This document shows, in pieces, positions 15,793 to 24,588 of a stretch of DNA of 25,026 nt. Both the position numbers and the translations under genes were made by a program. Position 1 is the stretch's first letter. Every line of letters begins with the position of its first letter. The DNA comes from JBMZCV01 sp049613665 (GTDB taxonomy: Bacteria; Bacteroidota; Bacteroidia; Chitinophagales; UBA2359). The DNA is taken from the NCBI GenBank assembly GCA_049613665.1, contig JBMZCV010000061.1, forward strand, positions 1-25,026. Direction: 5' to 3'. The notes beneath the pieces were generated by a model. It saw only the letters and a program-made list of their open reading frames with translations. It did not search any database and was not told the origin of the DNA.

Positions 15793-16548
15793 ATGATTAT
15801 ATTACGCTATTTATACACTTTTTGGGCAGGTTTTTGGTTTGCATTACTTGCTCTTATCGGACATCCTATTTATTTTTTACTATCCTTATTTTTAGGCAAA
15901 AAAGCCATTCGCTATCAATTAGGCTACAATTGGCTATGGGTAACAATATGGGGTTTTCTAGCTGGCATTCGTTACAAAACCGTAAACGCAGATGTTATTG
16001 ACCCAAAAAAAGCATACATTTTAGCACCAAATCATACAGGCCTCATTGATGCAGTAATGGCTTGCAAATCTGTGAACACTTACTTCTCGCCTTTAGCAAA
16101 AGTGGAGCTTAAAAAAAACCCTTTAGTAGGATATTTATTTGCCAAAACTTGTGTTTTTGTAGATAGAGGCGACAAAGATAGCCGCAAAAATAGCGTAAAA
16201 CAAGTAACCGAAAGAGCGAAACAAAATATATCTGTTTTGATTTTTCCAGAAGGTACACGAAATAAAAGTACCGAAAAACCACTATTACCTTTTCATTCTG
16301 GTGCTTTTCGTATCGCAATAGATGCTCAACTACCTGTTGTACCTTTTGTTTTCACAGGAACAAGAGAAATGTTGCCCAACGATAAGCTGCCTATGCGACC
16401 AACTACTATTACAGCAATTTTTGCAGAGCCAATAGACACCAAAGGCATGACACAAGAAGATGCCACCGAACTGAAAGAAAAGGTATATCATATCATGGAA
16501 AAATTATTGATAGATAATGACCCTAACTTTGCACATTTGAAACAATAG
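15793..16548 (+). CDS. 1-acyl-sn-glycerol-3-phosphate acyltransferase (PlsC-like)
   Basis: A 251-residue membrane-associated acyltransferase. The family transfers an acyl group to lysophosphatidic acid to make phosphatidic acid at the inner membrane. Motif I is NHTGLID (His81, Asp86, the HX4D catalytic pair), motif II VFVDRGDKDS (121-130), motif III FPEGTRNKS (151-159, phosphate binding) and motif IV LPVVPFVFTGT (180-190). Residues about 7-34 are hydrophobic and likely anchor the protein. The length matches the family (about 240-250). The start ATG was chosen because the reading frame upstream has no better start and the N-terminal anchor follows directly. The next gene starts two bases after its stop, implying translational coupling. 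Other PlsC relatives acylate lysolipids such as ornithine lipids, so the exact acceptor is uncertain. Confidence 0.9.
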   Translation: MIILRYLYTFWAGFWFALLALIGHPIYFLLSLFLGKKAIRYQLGYNWLWVTIWGFLAGIRYKTVNADVIDPKKAYILAPNHTGLIDAVMACKSVNTYFSPLAKVELKKNPLVGYLFAKTCVFVDRGDKDSRKNSVKQVTERAKQNISVLIFPEGTRNKSTEKPLLPFHSGAFRIAIDAQLPVVPFVFTGTREMLPNDKLPMRPTTITAIFAEPIDTKGMTQEDATELKEKVYHIMEKLLIDNDPNFAHLKQ

Positions 16549-16550
16549 TT

Positions 16551-17087
16551 ATGGAAGAAAAAAAACGAAAAACGAAAAAAAAACAGAAAAAAAAATATGC
16601 TGGCTTGTGGGAAAAGTTTCGGAAAGGAAGCGAAAAAAGCTTGCACAATATTCAAGAGTTTTCTAGAAATGTTTTAGGCACTGAAATAGCAACAGGCGAT
16701 GTCTGGTACTATATCAGCGAAATACAAATAGCAACCGAAGAAGCCACAAGTTTAGCCAAGGTAGAAAAGCAAATCGTAACAGCATTAAAATCAAATTTTA
16801 AGAAAATAAGCAGTCGTTTGGTGCTTGATGCTGAGTTAAAACTAAAAGTAACTGCCGAAATAGACAATCGAATTGGCATTTTTTGTCATTTGGCAAAAGA
16901 TTTAACAGCAAGCAAAACGATGTCGTTGGTCGGAAAAATCATATTTCTGAATCATAGAATATATCAGGAAAAGCTAATCATCGTTTTGATAGGTACAAAA
17001 ACTGAAAAGAAGAAAACCCTTGTTGGTGAGTTAGAAGAAATCTTAAATGAACAGAATATTACATTTTGTTATTTAGAAACTGTTTAA
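16551..17087 (+). CDS. Unknown protein coupled to the PlsC-like gene
   Basis: A 178-residue protein I do not recognise. The first 16 residues are nearly all Lys, Arg and Glu, encoded by very A-rich DNA with runs of up to nine A. The rest looks soluble, with helical segments (about 18-43 and 55-85) and a C-terminal alternating pattern (KLIIVLIGTKTE ... ITFCYLETV) that could be an alpha/beta fold. No signal peptide, membrane helix or catalytic motif stands out. The start lies two bases after the acyltransferase stop, so the two are probably translated together and may work together, for instance at the membrane surface through the basic N-terminus. That link is inference from position only. Confidence 0.75.
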   Translation: MEEKKRKTKKKQKKKYAGLWEKFRKGSEKSLHNIQEFSRNVLGTEIATGDVWYYISEIQIATEEATSLAKVEKQIVTALKSNFKKISSRLVLDAELKLKVTAEIDNRIGIFCHLAKDLTASKTMSLVGKIIFLNHRIYQEKLIIVLIGTKTEKKKTLVGELEEILNEQNITFCYLETV

Positions 17088-17111
17088 ACTTTGTTTCTTT
17101 CTTTTTTCGCA

Positions 17112-17171
17112 AAAAAACTAAAAGCTTATGACACATATAAATTTATATATGTCATAAGCTTTTAGTTTTTT
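17112..17171. terminator. Long bidirectional terminator hairpin between convergent genes
   Basis: Arms of 22 bases (17112-17133 and 17150-17171) are perfectly inverted. The 16-base centre is itself a near-palindrome (ATATAAATTTATAT), so nearly all 60 bases can pair. The A and T ends give a U tail in both directions. The right arm overlaps the stop codon of the leftward gene ending at 17170. Confidence 0.88.
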
Positions 17172-17673
17172 ATTGTGGTTGCCGTTTTTTAAACAAATCA
17201 CTCGCTTTAATTCGATTCTTTGAGCGAGGTTTCGAATTTTCTATAACCTCTTGTTCTTTGTATTTCTTGTTTCGCTTTTTTTCTTCATATTCTGCTGCTT
17301 TTCTACTTTCCTGACGCATAAAAGCTCTCTGTTTTTCAGATTTTATCTCCTTTTTTTCTACTCTCCTTTCGCTTCGCAACAAACGCACTTCTTTTCGTGC
17401 TACTTTTGCTTGTGCTTTGGCAGCCTTTGCCTGTTGCTTTGCAATGCGTGACTTTCGCTTTGCCAGTCGTGCTTTTGCAGTAGCTACTCGTGCCGAAGAC
17501 TTGGCCATTTTGGTCTCGTTTTTTCTCGCTTTGTCTTTTGATTTTTGCTCATCTTGCTTTTTTCTAAAAAAAGGCATCTCACGACTATCATTCGACTTTC
17601 TTGACTGTGCAAAACTGTTATTGATGCTACACAATAATAAGGCAAGACTTATAATAAATAATTTTCTCTTCAT
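17170..17673 (-). CDS. Exported, highly basic coiled-coil protein
   Basis: A 167-residue protein of unknown family. Residues 1-22 form a clear signal peptide (basic MKRK, then LFIISLALLLC, cleavage near SFA-QS). The mature part is almost wholly Lys, Arg, Ala, Glu and Gln. Between about 46 and 145 it is predicted helical, with Ala-spaced basic repeats such as KARLAKRKSRIAKQ and QAKAAKAQAKVARKE, resembling histone H1-like or linker proteins, but exported. There are no Cys residues in the mature chain and no sorting domain. It is convergent with the PlsC-coupled gene and shares its terminator. Likely ligands are polyanions: lipopolysaccharide, extracellular DNA or an acidic exopolysaccharide. 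Function is unknown, and the low-complexity sequence makes distant homology unreliable. Confidence 0.75.
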   Translation of the reverse strand: MKRKLFIISLALLLCSINNSFAQSRKSNDSREMPFFRKKQDEQKSKDKARKNETKMAKSSARVATAKARLAKRKSRIAKQQAKAAKAQAKVARKEVRLLRSERRVEKKEIKSEKQRAFMRQESRKAAEYEEKKRNKKYKEQEVIENSKPRSKNRIKASDLFKKRQPQ

Positions 17674-18578
17674 TTAGTACAAATATTTGTGTTCAAAAAA
17701 TATTAGATAATCCAACTTCTAAAAAACGAACCTGAAGAATATATATTTTATAGCTCCTAAAATAAGTTTTCTAGAAATTGCAAAAAAGCTAGACTAAGCA
17801 AATTTACATTTCAATTTAATTTCATGTATTTTTTCATATATCAAAACAATGTAAACAACAAATAACTTAATATAACTAAAAATATATTTGACTTCAACTA
17901 TTGATAAAAAAAGCTTGATTAATACAAGGATAACGAAAATATTAAAAAACTTTTTTTTATGTAAAAGTTTGCTTGACTAGCAAATTTTAATATATTTGCA
18001 AATATTAATCACATATATCTAAAAAAACACATGCAACCATTTTTTTTAGTAGTAAGTATTAATAATTAGTCAAACGAAAATAACATGATATTTTTTTTGA
18101 GTTTAACACCTTGATTTTTTCAATAACTTAAATAGCGAACTTGCCTTTTATTCAATCGTTTTTGGCATTTAAAATATAAACACAAACCATTCTTTTTTAG
18201 CAAAAAACTGCAAATACATCTAAAAATTGATGGCATTATTCTATCAAATAGACAATACATTTTCAACTACTTTTTTTACCAAAAAAATTTAAAATAGCAG
18301 TTTTTATTCTTTTTTAACAACAAACCTTTCTTAACAAATTATTTTTATAAAAATTATAACTAATTACTCTTTACAAAAGAATAATATACATTTCATAATA
18401 TTAAAATACGTATTTTTTAATAAACAATATTTTTCTACTTCTTTAACGTTTTTGACTAGATTTTTTTAGAGCGAAAAACAACCTTTTTATTCTAAAAATT
18501 GATACCCCACCTGTCTGGTCTAAACAGAACACTACAACTTAACACACACTCTATTATTCATTAATTTTTTTAACAAAC
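17674..18578. other. 0.9-kb AT-rich region without a gene
   Basis: 905 very AT-rich bases between divergent genes. I see no ORF worth calling. It contains a good promoter candidate at 17968-17998, a 14-base palindrome ATATTTGCAAATAT (17992-18005) overlapping it, a -7-like element for the leftward gene (CAAATTTA at 17799-17806) and a small GC-richer patch near 18505-18535 with CTGT and ACAG arms. It may hold a long leader or a non-coding RNA. Confidence 0.55.
17968..17998 (+). promoter_or_regulatory. Bacteroidota-type promoter far upstream of the metalloprotease gene
   Basis: TTTG-N19-TATATTTG has both elements and the same 19-base spacing as the promoter candidate at 3095-3125. Transcription would start near 18005, leaving about 570 bases before the metalloprotease start codon. 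The -7 element overlaps a 14-base palindrome. Confidence 0.5.
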
Positions 18579-21500
18579 ATGAAAAAGAAAATCCCTATTT
18601 ATGCACTACATTATTGGAAAATAATGCTGCTATTTTTATTGCTATGCTCTACTTTTAATCAAATTTCAGCTCAACAATTAAAAGGTGAGCTTTCCAAAAA
18701 ACAACTATACGAAGCCGCAGTTGCTCAAGCTCAACAAGATGGCACTTTTGATGGTTTTGTCTGTGGAGTCGATACAAAAGATAGCGATGACAAAGAAAAA
18801 GCTGCTTGTCCAAATCCTTGCACTCAATTAACGGCTGGCTATGGCACAAATTGTTGGACTCCAGCTAACGATGGCGGCGGCTCGTGTGCCAACATAGACC
18901 CTGCTTGTACTATTCCGAATATTGCTGATGGCTCTTGCACAAGTGGCAAATATCGAGTGCCTTTAAATATCATTATTTTCGAAAATTCGGCTTGGACAGG
19001 CGACAATTATTTGGGTGGTACAGGGTTTGCTAGTTTAGCTGATGCTGATATTACTGCAAAAGTAGCAGAACTCAATAGCTTGTATGCTAATGCAAATGTG
19101 GAATTTTATGAGGTAAACAGACAGCGTGTTACCAATCCAGATTTATATGATTTTTATGATAATATTGCAGACCCTGCATCTGGCGATAATGATGGTACAG
19201 ATGACCTTTCACAAACACAGGCTTATGATATATTAGATGTGATTAATCTTTATTTTGTAGGAGGCTTAGACAACGACCATGATTGCTGTGGTGCTTTAGG
19301 ATTTGCTCCTTATCCTTGCAGTAGAGACTATTCTATTATGAGATATGGTGCAGCAGTTGGAGGCTCTACACTTTCGCACGAATTAGGGCATTATTTTGGC
19401 TTGCATCACACTCACAGAAAAATGCCAATAAACAGTATTACAGGCGATAATGATAACACTAATCAACCTTCAGGAATGCTCGACAATTGCGATTGCCGAA
19501 CTACGGGCGATGGAATATGCGATACTTGGCCTAGTCCACGATTAAGTTTTAATTGTAGTAGTGGTTTAGGAGCTTGTACAGGTTTAGATAACTACTGCTT
19601 TATTAGTGATGTTTTTCCTAGATGCGACTTTGATGCTGTTGGTTTTGGTTGTTATGCAGTGGCAAATAGCTTGCCTATTACGAGTTTAACTATAAACCCA
19701 AATGCTGGTGAAAATTGTGGAAATGGTGTCTCTACTATTTTGCAAGAAAACATTATGAGTTATAATTTTTATGGTGGGTGTCGTACTGATTTTTCGCCTT
19801 GTCAATACCGAAAAATTCACGATGTGCTATTGGGTTGTCGGAGTTATTTGTGTAGTCGTGATGTCACTCAAGAATTTGCAAGCACGACTATTAATGATGT
19901 AAACTCTCCTTATCAAGAAATTTGTTTGGGCGATGCCATTCCTACTTTTACAGCCGTTAGTGCTTGTTATAGATGGTATGATAGTTTAGGAGATGGTGCT
20001 ACTGAATTGGCCTCTGGTACAACATTTACGCCTACATCTGCTCAAATTGATGTAAATACAGTAGGCGTTTATACTTTTTATTTGGGCGATGCCAACGAAT
20101 ATAACACAGATTGTAGAACACCTATAACAATTACAGTGTTGGCAGAAGCTGGCACAGGAAGCGGAAATACAATGGCAGCAGTTGCCGTTAATAATTGCAG
20201 CTCGGCTCAAAACATTGCACTTGATACCGATGCGACACAATTTAACGAAAATGGCGTAATTGGCTGGTGGATTACTGAAACAAATCCTATTGCGAACAGT
20301 ATAACTGATGATGCTACATTGGCTACTGCTTTAGGTGCTACAACAGTAAATAGCACGCTTGCAAATCCCGTTAATAATTTGATAGAAGCAACTAGCGGCA
20401 CACCACAAACTGCTCTCTCTTTAGCTTTTGATTGCAGTACCTTAGATGCTACCGAAACGTATTATGCTACGCCTATGATGGCTTCTTCTAGAGGCGCTAT
20501 TCCAGAAGCAAATTGTCAAGTAACAAATGCAACAGCTAATAATATTGCTTTTAATAGCTTTCCTGGTAAATTTAATAGTATTGACCCAGACGATATTTGC
20601 CGACCAAGTGTTTTAAATGGAACACCTACTTTTACGGTATGTGTCACGGTAACAGGATATACAGGCGATGGCAATGAACTTTCTATCATTATTAGAGATG
20701 ATAATACTAATGGAAGTACTTTAGTATTAAGCTGGCAAGGTGGAATAGGTGATGGCAATGGTACTTATTGCTACACCGAAACTGATATGCTTGGCTACGA
20801 CCCAAGCGACCCTTCTTTAACAACAGGTATGACTGTTATCGTTTGGGAAGAAACAGGTACTGGTATGCAAGATGCTACCATTTCAACAACCTTAGATATT
20901 ACGTTTGCAGCAACTCCTGAAATTCCTTTTCCTTCGGTCACAGATTATAATGATTGCTTGTTTGGCACACCTATAACATTGACTTGTGCTTGCCCTATTT
21001 GTCCAACAATAGCTAGCTTATCTGACCCTGCCGATGTCTGCGAAAACACTAATTTTGATTTAACCGCTTCTGGTCTAGCAACTATGGCTATGAGCGATAA
21101 CAGTACGCAAGATTATGGTATTGGTTTTGTGCATTATGGTGCAGGAAATGCCGTACCTGCCGACTCTTATATAGGTGGAACTTCTTTAGGAAATGTCGCT
21201 TTTGCGAGCTTAACAGGAACTTCGCCTAATCAAAGTGCTACTTTGACCAATATAGGTGGTAGTTTAGCCGATGGCACTTATCAAATTTGTGCTATTCTTA
21301 CACCAACTCCTGCCGATGCTACCTGCCGACCTAATCAATGTGTCGAAGTTATCATTAACAACAATCCAACGCCTAACTTTTCGACTACTGATACTCAAGT
21401 ATGCGAAAATGAAACAAATGTTGCTTATACTTTATCTACAACTTATGCTAACCACGATTGGACTTTGGGAGGCCAAACAGCTATCGCAAGCGGTGGAACA

Positions 21501-22928
21501 AATAGCGACAATACTGTTTCTGTAAATTGGGGAGCAACAGGCAGCGGTTCAGTTGCAGTAACCGTAACAGATGCAAATGGTTGTATTGGAAGTGTAACTG
21601 AAAATGTAACCATTAACGCAAATCCAACGCCTAGTTTTAGCACAACAGATATTCAAGTATGCGAAAATGAAACAAATGTAACTTATACACTTTCAAATAC
21701 TTATGCTTCTTACGTCTGGAATATAACAGGCGGTGCGATTGCAAGCGGTGGAACAAATAGCGATAATACTGTTTCGGTAAACTGGGGAGCAACAGGCAGC
21801 GGTTCAGTTGCAGTAACCGTGACTGATGCAAATGGCTGTAATGGAAGTGTAACTGAAAATGTAACTATTAACGCAAATCCAACACCTAGTTTTAGCACAA
21901 CAGACAATCAAGTTTGCGAAAATGAAACAAATGTAACTTATACACTTTCAAATACTTATGCCTCCTACGTCTGGAATATAACAGGCGGTGCGATTGCAAG
22001 CGGTGGAACAGCAAGTGACAATACTGTTTCTGTAAACTGGGGAGCAAATGGTAGTGGTTCAGTCATCGTTACTGTAACTGATGCAAATGGTTGTAATGGA
22101 AATGTAACTGAAAATGTAACCATTAACGCAAATCCAACGCCTAATTTTAGCACAACAGATGCTCAAGTTTGCGAAAATGAAACAAATGTAACTTATACAC
22201 TTTCAAATACTTATGCTGCTTATGCTTGGAATATAACAGGCGGTGCGATTGCAAGCGGTGGAACAAATAGCGACAATACTGTTTCTGTAAATTGGGGAGT
22301 AACAGGAAGCGGTTCAGTTGCAGTAACCGTAACAGATGCGAATAATTGTATTGGAAGTGTAACTGAAAATGTAACCATTAACGCAAATCCAACGCCTAGT
22401 TTTAGCACAACAGATACTCAAGTTTGCGAAAATGAAACAAATGTAACTTATACACTTTCAAATACTTATGCCTCCCACGTCTGGAATATAACAGGCGGTG
22501 CGATTGCAAGCGGTGGAACAGCAAGCGATAATACTGTTTCTGTAAATTGGGGAGCAATAGGCAGTGGTTCAGTCATGGTTACTGTGACTGATGCAAATGG
22601 CTGTAATGGAAATGTAACTGAAAATGTAACCATTAATAGCAATCCTGCTGCACCAACTTTTGCATCGACCGATGTATTAGTTTGTGAAAACGAAACAAAC
22701 ATCACTTATACCCTTTCAACCACTTATGCTGCTTATAATTGGACAATTGTGGGTGGTGCGATTGCAAGCGGTGGAACAAATAGCGACAATACTGTTTCTG
22801 TAAACTGGGGAACAAACGGAATCGGTTCTGTTGCAGTAATCATAACAGATGCAAATGGTTGTCAATCTAATGCTACCGAAAACATAACAATTGAAGTATG
22901 TTGTGGCCCTGATTGTGGAAATTTTTAA
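18579..22928 (+). CDS. Secreted M43 (pappalysin/cytophagalysin) metalloprotease with tandem PKD-like repeats
   Basis: A 1449-residue secreted zinc protease. The signal peptide ends near residue 31 (LLFLLLCSTFNQISAQQ). The catalytic domain (about 130-420) carries the metzincin motif HELGHYFGLHH (His267, Glu268, His271, Gly274, His277) and a Met-turn NIMSY (Met393). Many Cys residues, with a GDGICDTWPSPR segment between the two as in M43B enzymes, suggest disulfides. Further beta-rich modules fill about 425-925. Six PKD/Ig-like repeats then begin at residue 929, five of them nearly identical (VCENETNVTYTLSNTYA, GSGSV-VTVTDANGC). The chain ends in CCGPDCGNF with no recognisable T9SS sorting domain. 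The gene is monocistronic, with a terminator 20 bases downstream. It probably degrades extracellular protein; the substrate is unknown. Confidence 0.9.
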   Translation: MKKKIPIYALHYWKIMLLFLLLCSTFNQISAQQLKGELSKKQLYEAAVAQAQQDGTFDGFVCGVDTKDSDDKEKAACPNPCTQLTAGYGTNCWTPANDGGGSCANIDPACTIPNIADGSCTSGKYRVPLNIIIFENSAWTGDNYLGGTGFASLADADITAKVAELNSLYANANVEFYEVNRQRVTNPDLYDFYDNIADPASGDNDGTDDLSQTQAYDILDVINLYFVGGLDNDHDCCGALGFAPYPCSRDYSIMRYGAAVGGSTLSHELGHYFGLHHTHRKMPINSITGDNDNTNQPSGMLDNCDCRTTGDGICDTWPSPRLSFNCSSGLGACTGLDNYCFISDVFPRCDFDAVGFGCYAVANSLPITSLTINPNAGENCGNGVSTILQENIMSYNFYGGCRTDFSPCQYRKIHDVLLGCRSYLCSRDVTQEFASTTINDVNSPYQEICLGDAIPTFTAVSACYRWYDSLGDGATELASGTTFTPTSAQIDVNTVGVYTFYLGDANEYNTDCRTPITITVLAEAGTGSGNTMAAVAVNNCSSAQNIALDTDATQFNENGVIGWWITETNPIANSITDDATLATALGATTVNSTLANPVNNLIEATSGTPQTALSLAFDCSTLDATETYYATPMMASSRGAIPEANCQVTNATANNIAFNSFPGKFNSIDPDDICRPSVLNGTPTFTVCVTVTGYTGDGNELSIIIRDDNTNGSTLVLSWQGGIGDGNGTYCYTETDMLGYDPSDPSLTTGMTVIVWEETGTGMQDATISTTLDITFAATPEIPFPSVTDYNDCLFGTPITLTCACPICPTIASLSDPADVCENTNFDLTASGLATMAMSDNSTQDYGIGFVHYGAGNAVPADSYIGGTSLGNVAFASLTGTSPNQSATLTNIGGSLADGTYQICAILTPTPADATCRPNQCVEVIINNNPTPNFSTTDTQVCENETNVAYTLSTTYANHDWTLGGQTAIASGGTNSDNTVSVNWGATGSGSVAVTVTDANGCIGSVTENVTINANPTPSFSTTDIQVCENETNVTYTLSNTYASYVWNITGGAIASGGTNSDNTVSVNWGATGSGSVAVTVTDANGCNGSVTENVTINANPTPSFSTTDNQVCENETNVTYTLSNTYASYVWNITGGAIASGGTASDNTVSVNWGANGSGSVIVTVTDANGCNGNVTENVTINANPTPNFSTTDAQVCENETNVTYTLSNTYAAYAWNITGGAIASGGTNSDNTVSVNWGVTGSGSVAVTVTDANNCIGSVTENVTINANPTPSFSTTDTQVCENETNVTYTLSNTYASHVWNITGGAIASGGTASDNTVSVNWGAIGSGSVMVTVTDANGCNGNVTENVTINSNPAAPTFASTDVLVCENETNITYTLSTTYAAYNWTIVGGAIASGGTNSDNTVSVNWGTNGIGSVAVIITDANGCQSNATENITIEVCCGPDCGNF
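21363..22892 (+). repeat. Six tandem 255-258-base coding repeats (PKD-like domains)
   Basis: Units begin at 21363 (258 bases), 21621, 21876, 22131, 22386 and 22641 (255 bases each, the last more diverged). Units 2-5 are nearly identical at the DNA level. Units 2 and 4 share GGTNSDNT and GSVAV, while units 3 and 5 share GGTASDNT, VTVTDANGCNGN and Ile or Met at the same site, so the array is built of 510-base pairs. Confidence 0.92.
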
Positions 22929-22947
22929 AAAGCTACTTTAACAAATC

Positions 22948-22985
22948 AAAAGCCTATTTCGTTTCATCACGAAATAGGCTTTTTC
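22948..22985. terminator. Bidirectional terminator between the protease and McrB-like genes
   Basis: AAAAGCCTATTTCGT (22948-22962) pairs perfectly with ACGAAATAGGCTTTT (22969-22983) around a six-base loop. T-rich tails exist in both directions, serving the two convergent genes. Confidence 0.9.
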
Positions 22986-23001
22986 ATTTTTTCAAAAAAA
23001 A

Positions 23002-24588
23002 CTAACTATCCTCTGTTCGGAGCTTTAGCTCACCTGTTTGCTCATCAATAGTACACGAAATATCGCCAGCTTTCAAAACTGCTTCTACCAACTGCACATC
23101 ATAAGGAAAATAAGCCATCAACAAAGGAATAATTTTGCGTTCCAAAACATACTGCAAGTCAAAATTTCCATGTTTATCTTTCAGAAAATAGGCATGTCCA
23201 ATTTGGAAATCTCGGCCTTTATACGCTACAATTTTTTCATTCATAGCCTTCAATTTTTCGGCATGAGCCAAGTTCGGCAAATCGTATTTCGGATAGCACG
23301 CCACAAAATCAAATCGTCTTCGCAAAGCCATATCTAGCATCGCAATAGTCGTGTCAGTCGTATTCATTGTGCCTATCACATACAAATTTGGAGGCACTAC
23401 AAAACGCTCGCCCGAAGGCAAATTGACAGCTAAAGCATTTTCGGCATCATAACGCTTATCTTTTTCCAACAAACTCATCAGCTCACCTAGCACACTTGCC
23501 AAATTTGCACGATTTATTTCATCGACAATTAACACATAATTTTTTAAGCCTACTGTTTCGTTTCTATTTGCTTTGTTTTTAGTCTGATAAGCTACCGCAT
23601 TTTCATTGAGCATATTAGCACTAAAAATAGACTGTTGATAACTGCTATTTTTTTGTTCCAAAAGCTGTTTTATTTCTACATCAAAAATATTTAGTTGCCT
23701 TTTATTTTCCAAATAATTTAAAGTAGCTCGATTTGCCAAACGCTTAAAAATACCATCTTGCCAAACAAATTGCAGATTTTTGTTTTTGCCTGCCGAAACA
23801 GGCCGCAACCCTTGTATAAAATCTTCATAAGCATAATTTGGGTGAAAAGTTACCATTTCAATTTGCTTGCCCAAATATTGCTTAAAAATATGATGATTTG
23901 TTTCACGTTCGCCTGTCGTTTTACCCAAAATTTCAACGGCCAAATCCATGCTTCCATACGTTTTTCCTGTGCCAGCAGGGCCGTACAATATCACATTTGG
24001 GTTTGGAAAATTGGCTATTTCCTCCGCTTGTTTTTCGATAGTTGTGCTATATGTTTCAATGCTTTTTTGCTGCTCATTTCCCAAATATTCGAGCAGATTT
24101 TGTACAGCAACTGGGTGTTTTTCTTGCAAAAATAGTAGCGTTTTTTCGAGTCCCAAACCTTTTTGTTCCAAAGACGCAAAGGCATCTAAAGTAGTTCCAA
24201 AGTCAAAATTATGAGCTTCTCCTTTTTCCAACAGATGAACCCATTGAATGCGAATAGCTGGTTTTGCCTGCTTTTTACCAACACTCAACAAGGGATTGAA
24301 AGGGTGATATTCCATGTCAGCTACCGCAATGCCATAATAGTGTGTTTTATCTAGCAAAAAAATCAAATCTTTGCATTGCAATTGATGTACCCAAAGCGAA
24401 ATAATGCGTTTGCCACGTTTCAGAAGGCTCAAATCTGCGGTGCGATAATTCATATCAGCATTGAGCAAAGAAAGCGTCAGCAAATGATGCTCATAAAAAT
24501 GTCGCCAATGTTGCAAATCGCTAAAACGCCACACCTTGCGGCCGCTTTCACTTATAAATTGTCGGATATATTGAATGTCTGCTGTCAA
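23002..24588 (-). CDS. McrB-like AAA+ NTPase (orphan, no McrC)
   Basis: A 528-residue protein of the McrB branch of AAA+ NTPases. In McrBC systems McrB recognises modified DNA and, with nucleotide hydrolysis, drives cleavage by McrC. The N-terminal 190 residues are not clearly recognised; they include GKRIISLWVHQLQ and would be the target-recognition part. The motor has Walker A GPAGTGKT (203-210), the McrB-typical FHPNYAYEDFIQGLRP (248-263), Walker B YVLIVDEINRANLASVLGEL (351-370), sensor GTMNTTDTTIAMLDMALRRR (406-425) and GHAYF near 464. The usual MNTADR has Thr in place of Arg. The start given is a TTG: an in-frame stop lies about 21 codons upstream with no ATG between, and the first internal Met is residue 46. 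No mcrC follows; the convergent protease gene and a terminator do. Confidence 0.85.
   Translation of the reverse strand: MTADIQYIRQFISESGRKVWRFSDLQHWRHFYEHHLLTLSLLNADMNYRTADLSLLKRGKRIISLWVHQLQCKDLIFLLDKTHYYGIAVADMEYHPFNPLLSVGKKQAKPAIRIQWVHLLEKGEAHNFDFGTTLDAFASLEQKGLGLEKTLLFLQEKHPVAVQNLLEYLGNEQQKSIETYSTTIEKQAEEIANFPNPNVILYGPAGTGKTYGSMDLAVEILGKTTGERETNHHIFKQYLGKQIEMVTFHPNYAYEDFIQGLRPVSAGKNKNLQFVWQDGIFKRLANRATLNYLENKRQLNIFDVEIKQLLEQKNSSYQQSIFSANMLNENAVAYQTKNKANRNETVGLKNYVLIVDEINRANLASVLGELMSLLEKDKRYDAENALAVNLPSGERFVVPPNLYVIGTMNTTDTTIAMLDMALRRRFDFVACYPKYDLPNLAHAEKLKAMNEKIVAYKGRDFQIGHAYFLKDKHGNFDLQYVLERKIIPLLMAYFPYDVQLVEAVLKAGDISCTIDEQTGELKLRTEDS

Noticed and set aside
15729..16001. 90-codon plus-strand frame overlapping the start of the acyltransferase
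   Set aside because: It is in another frame from the acyltransferase, whose motifs and membrane anchor are clear, and shows nothing of its own.
21443..22705. A series of similar 60-80-codon minus-strand frames
   Set aside because: They repeat every 255 bases because they are the antisense of the metalloprotease PKD-like repeats, not a gene family.
21363..22892. Regularly spaced repeats suggesting a CRISPR array
   Set aside because: The period is 255 bases, the whole unit is repeated and coding, and there are no unique spacers.
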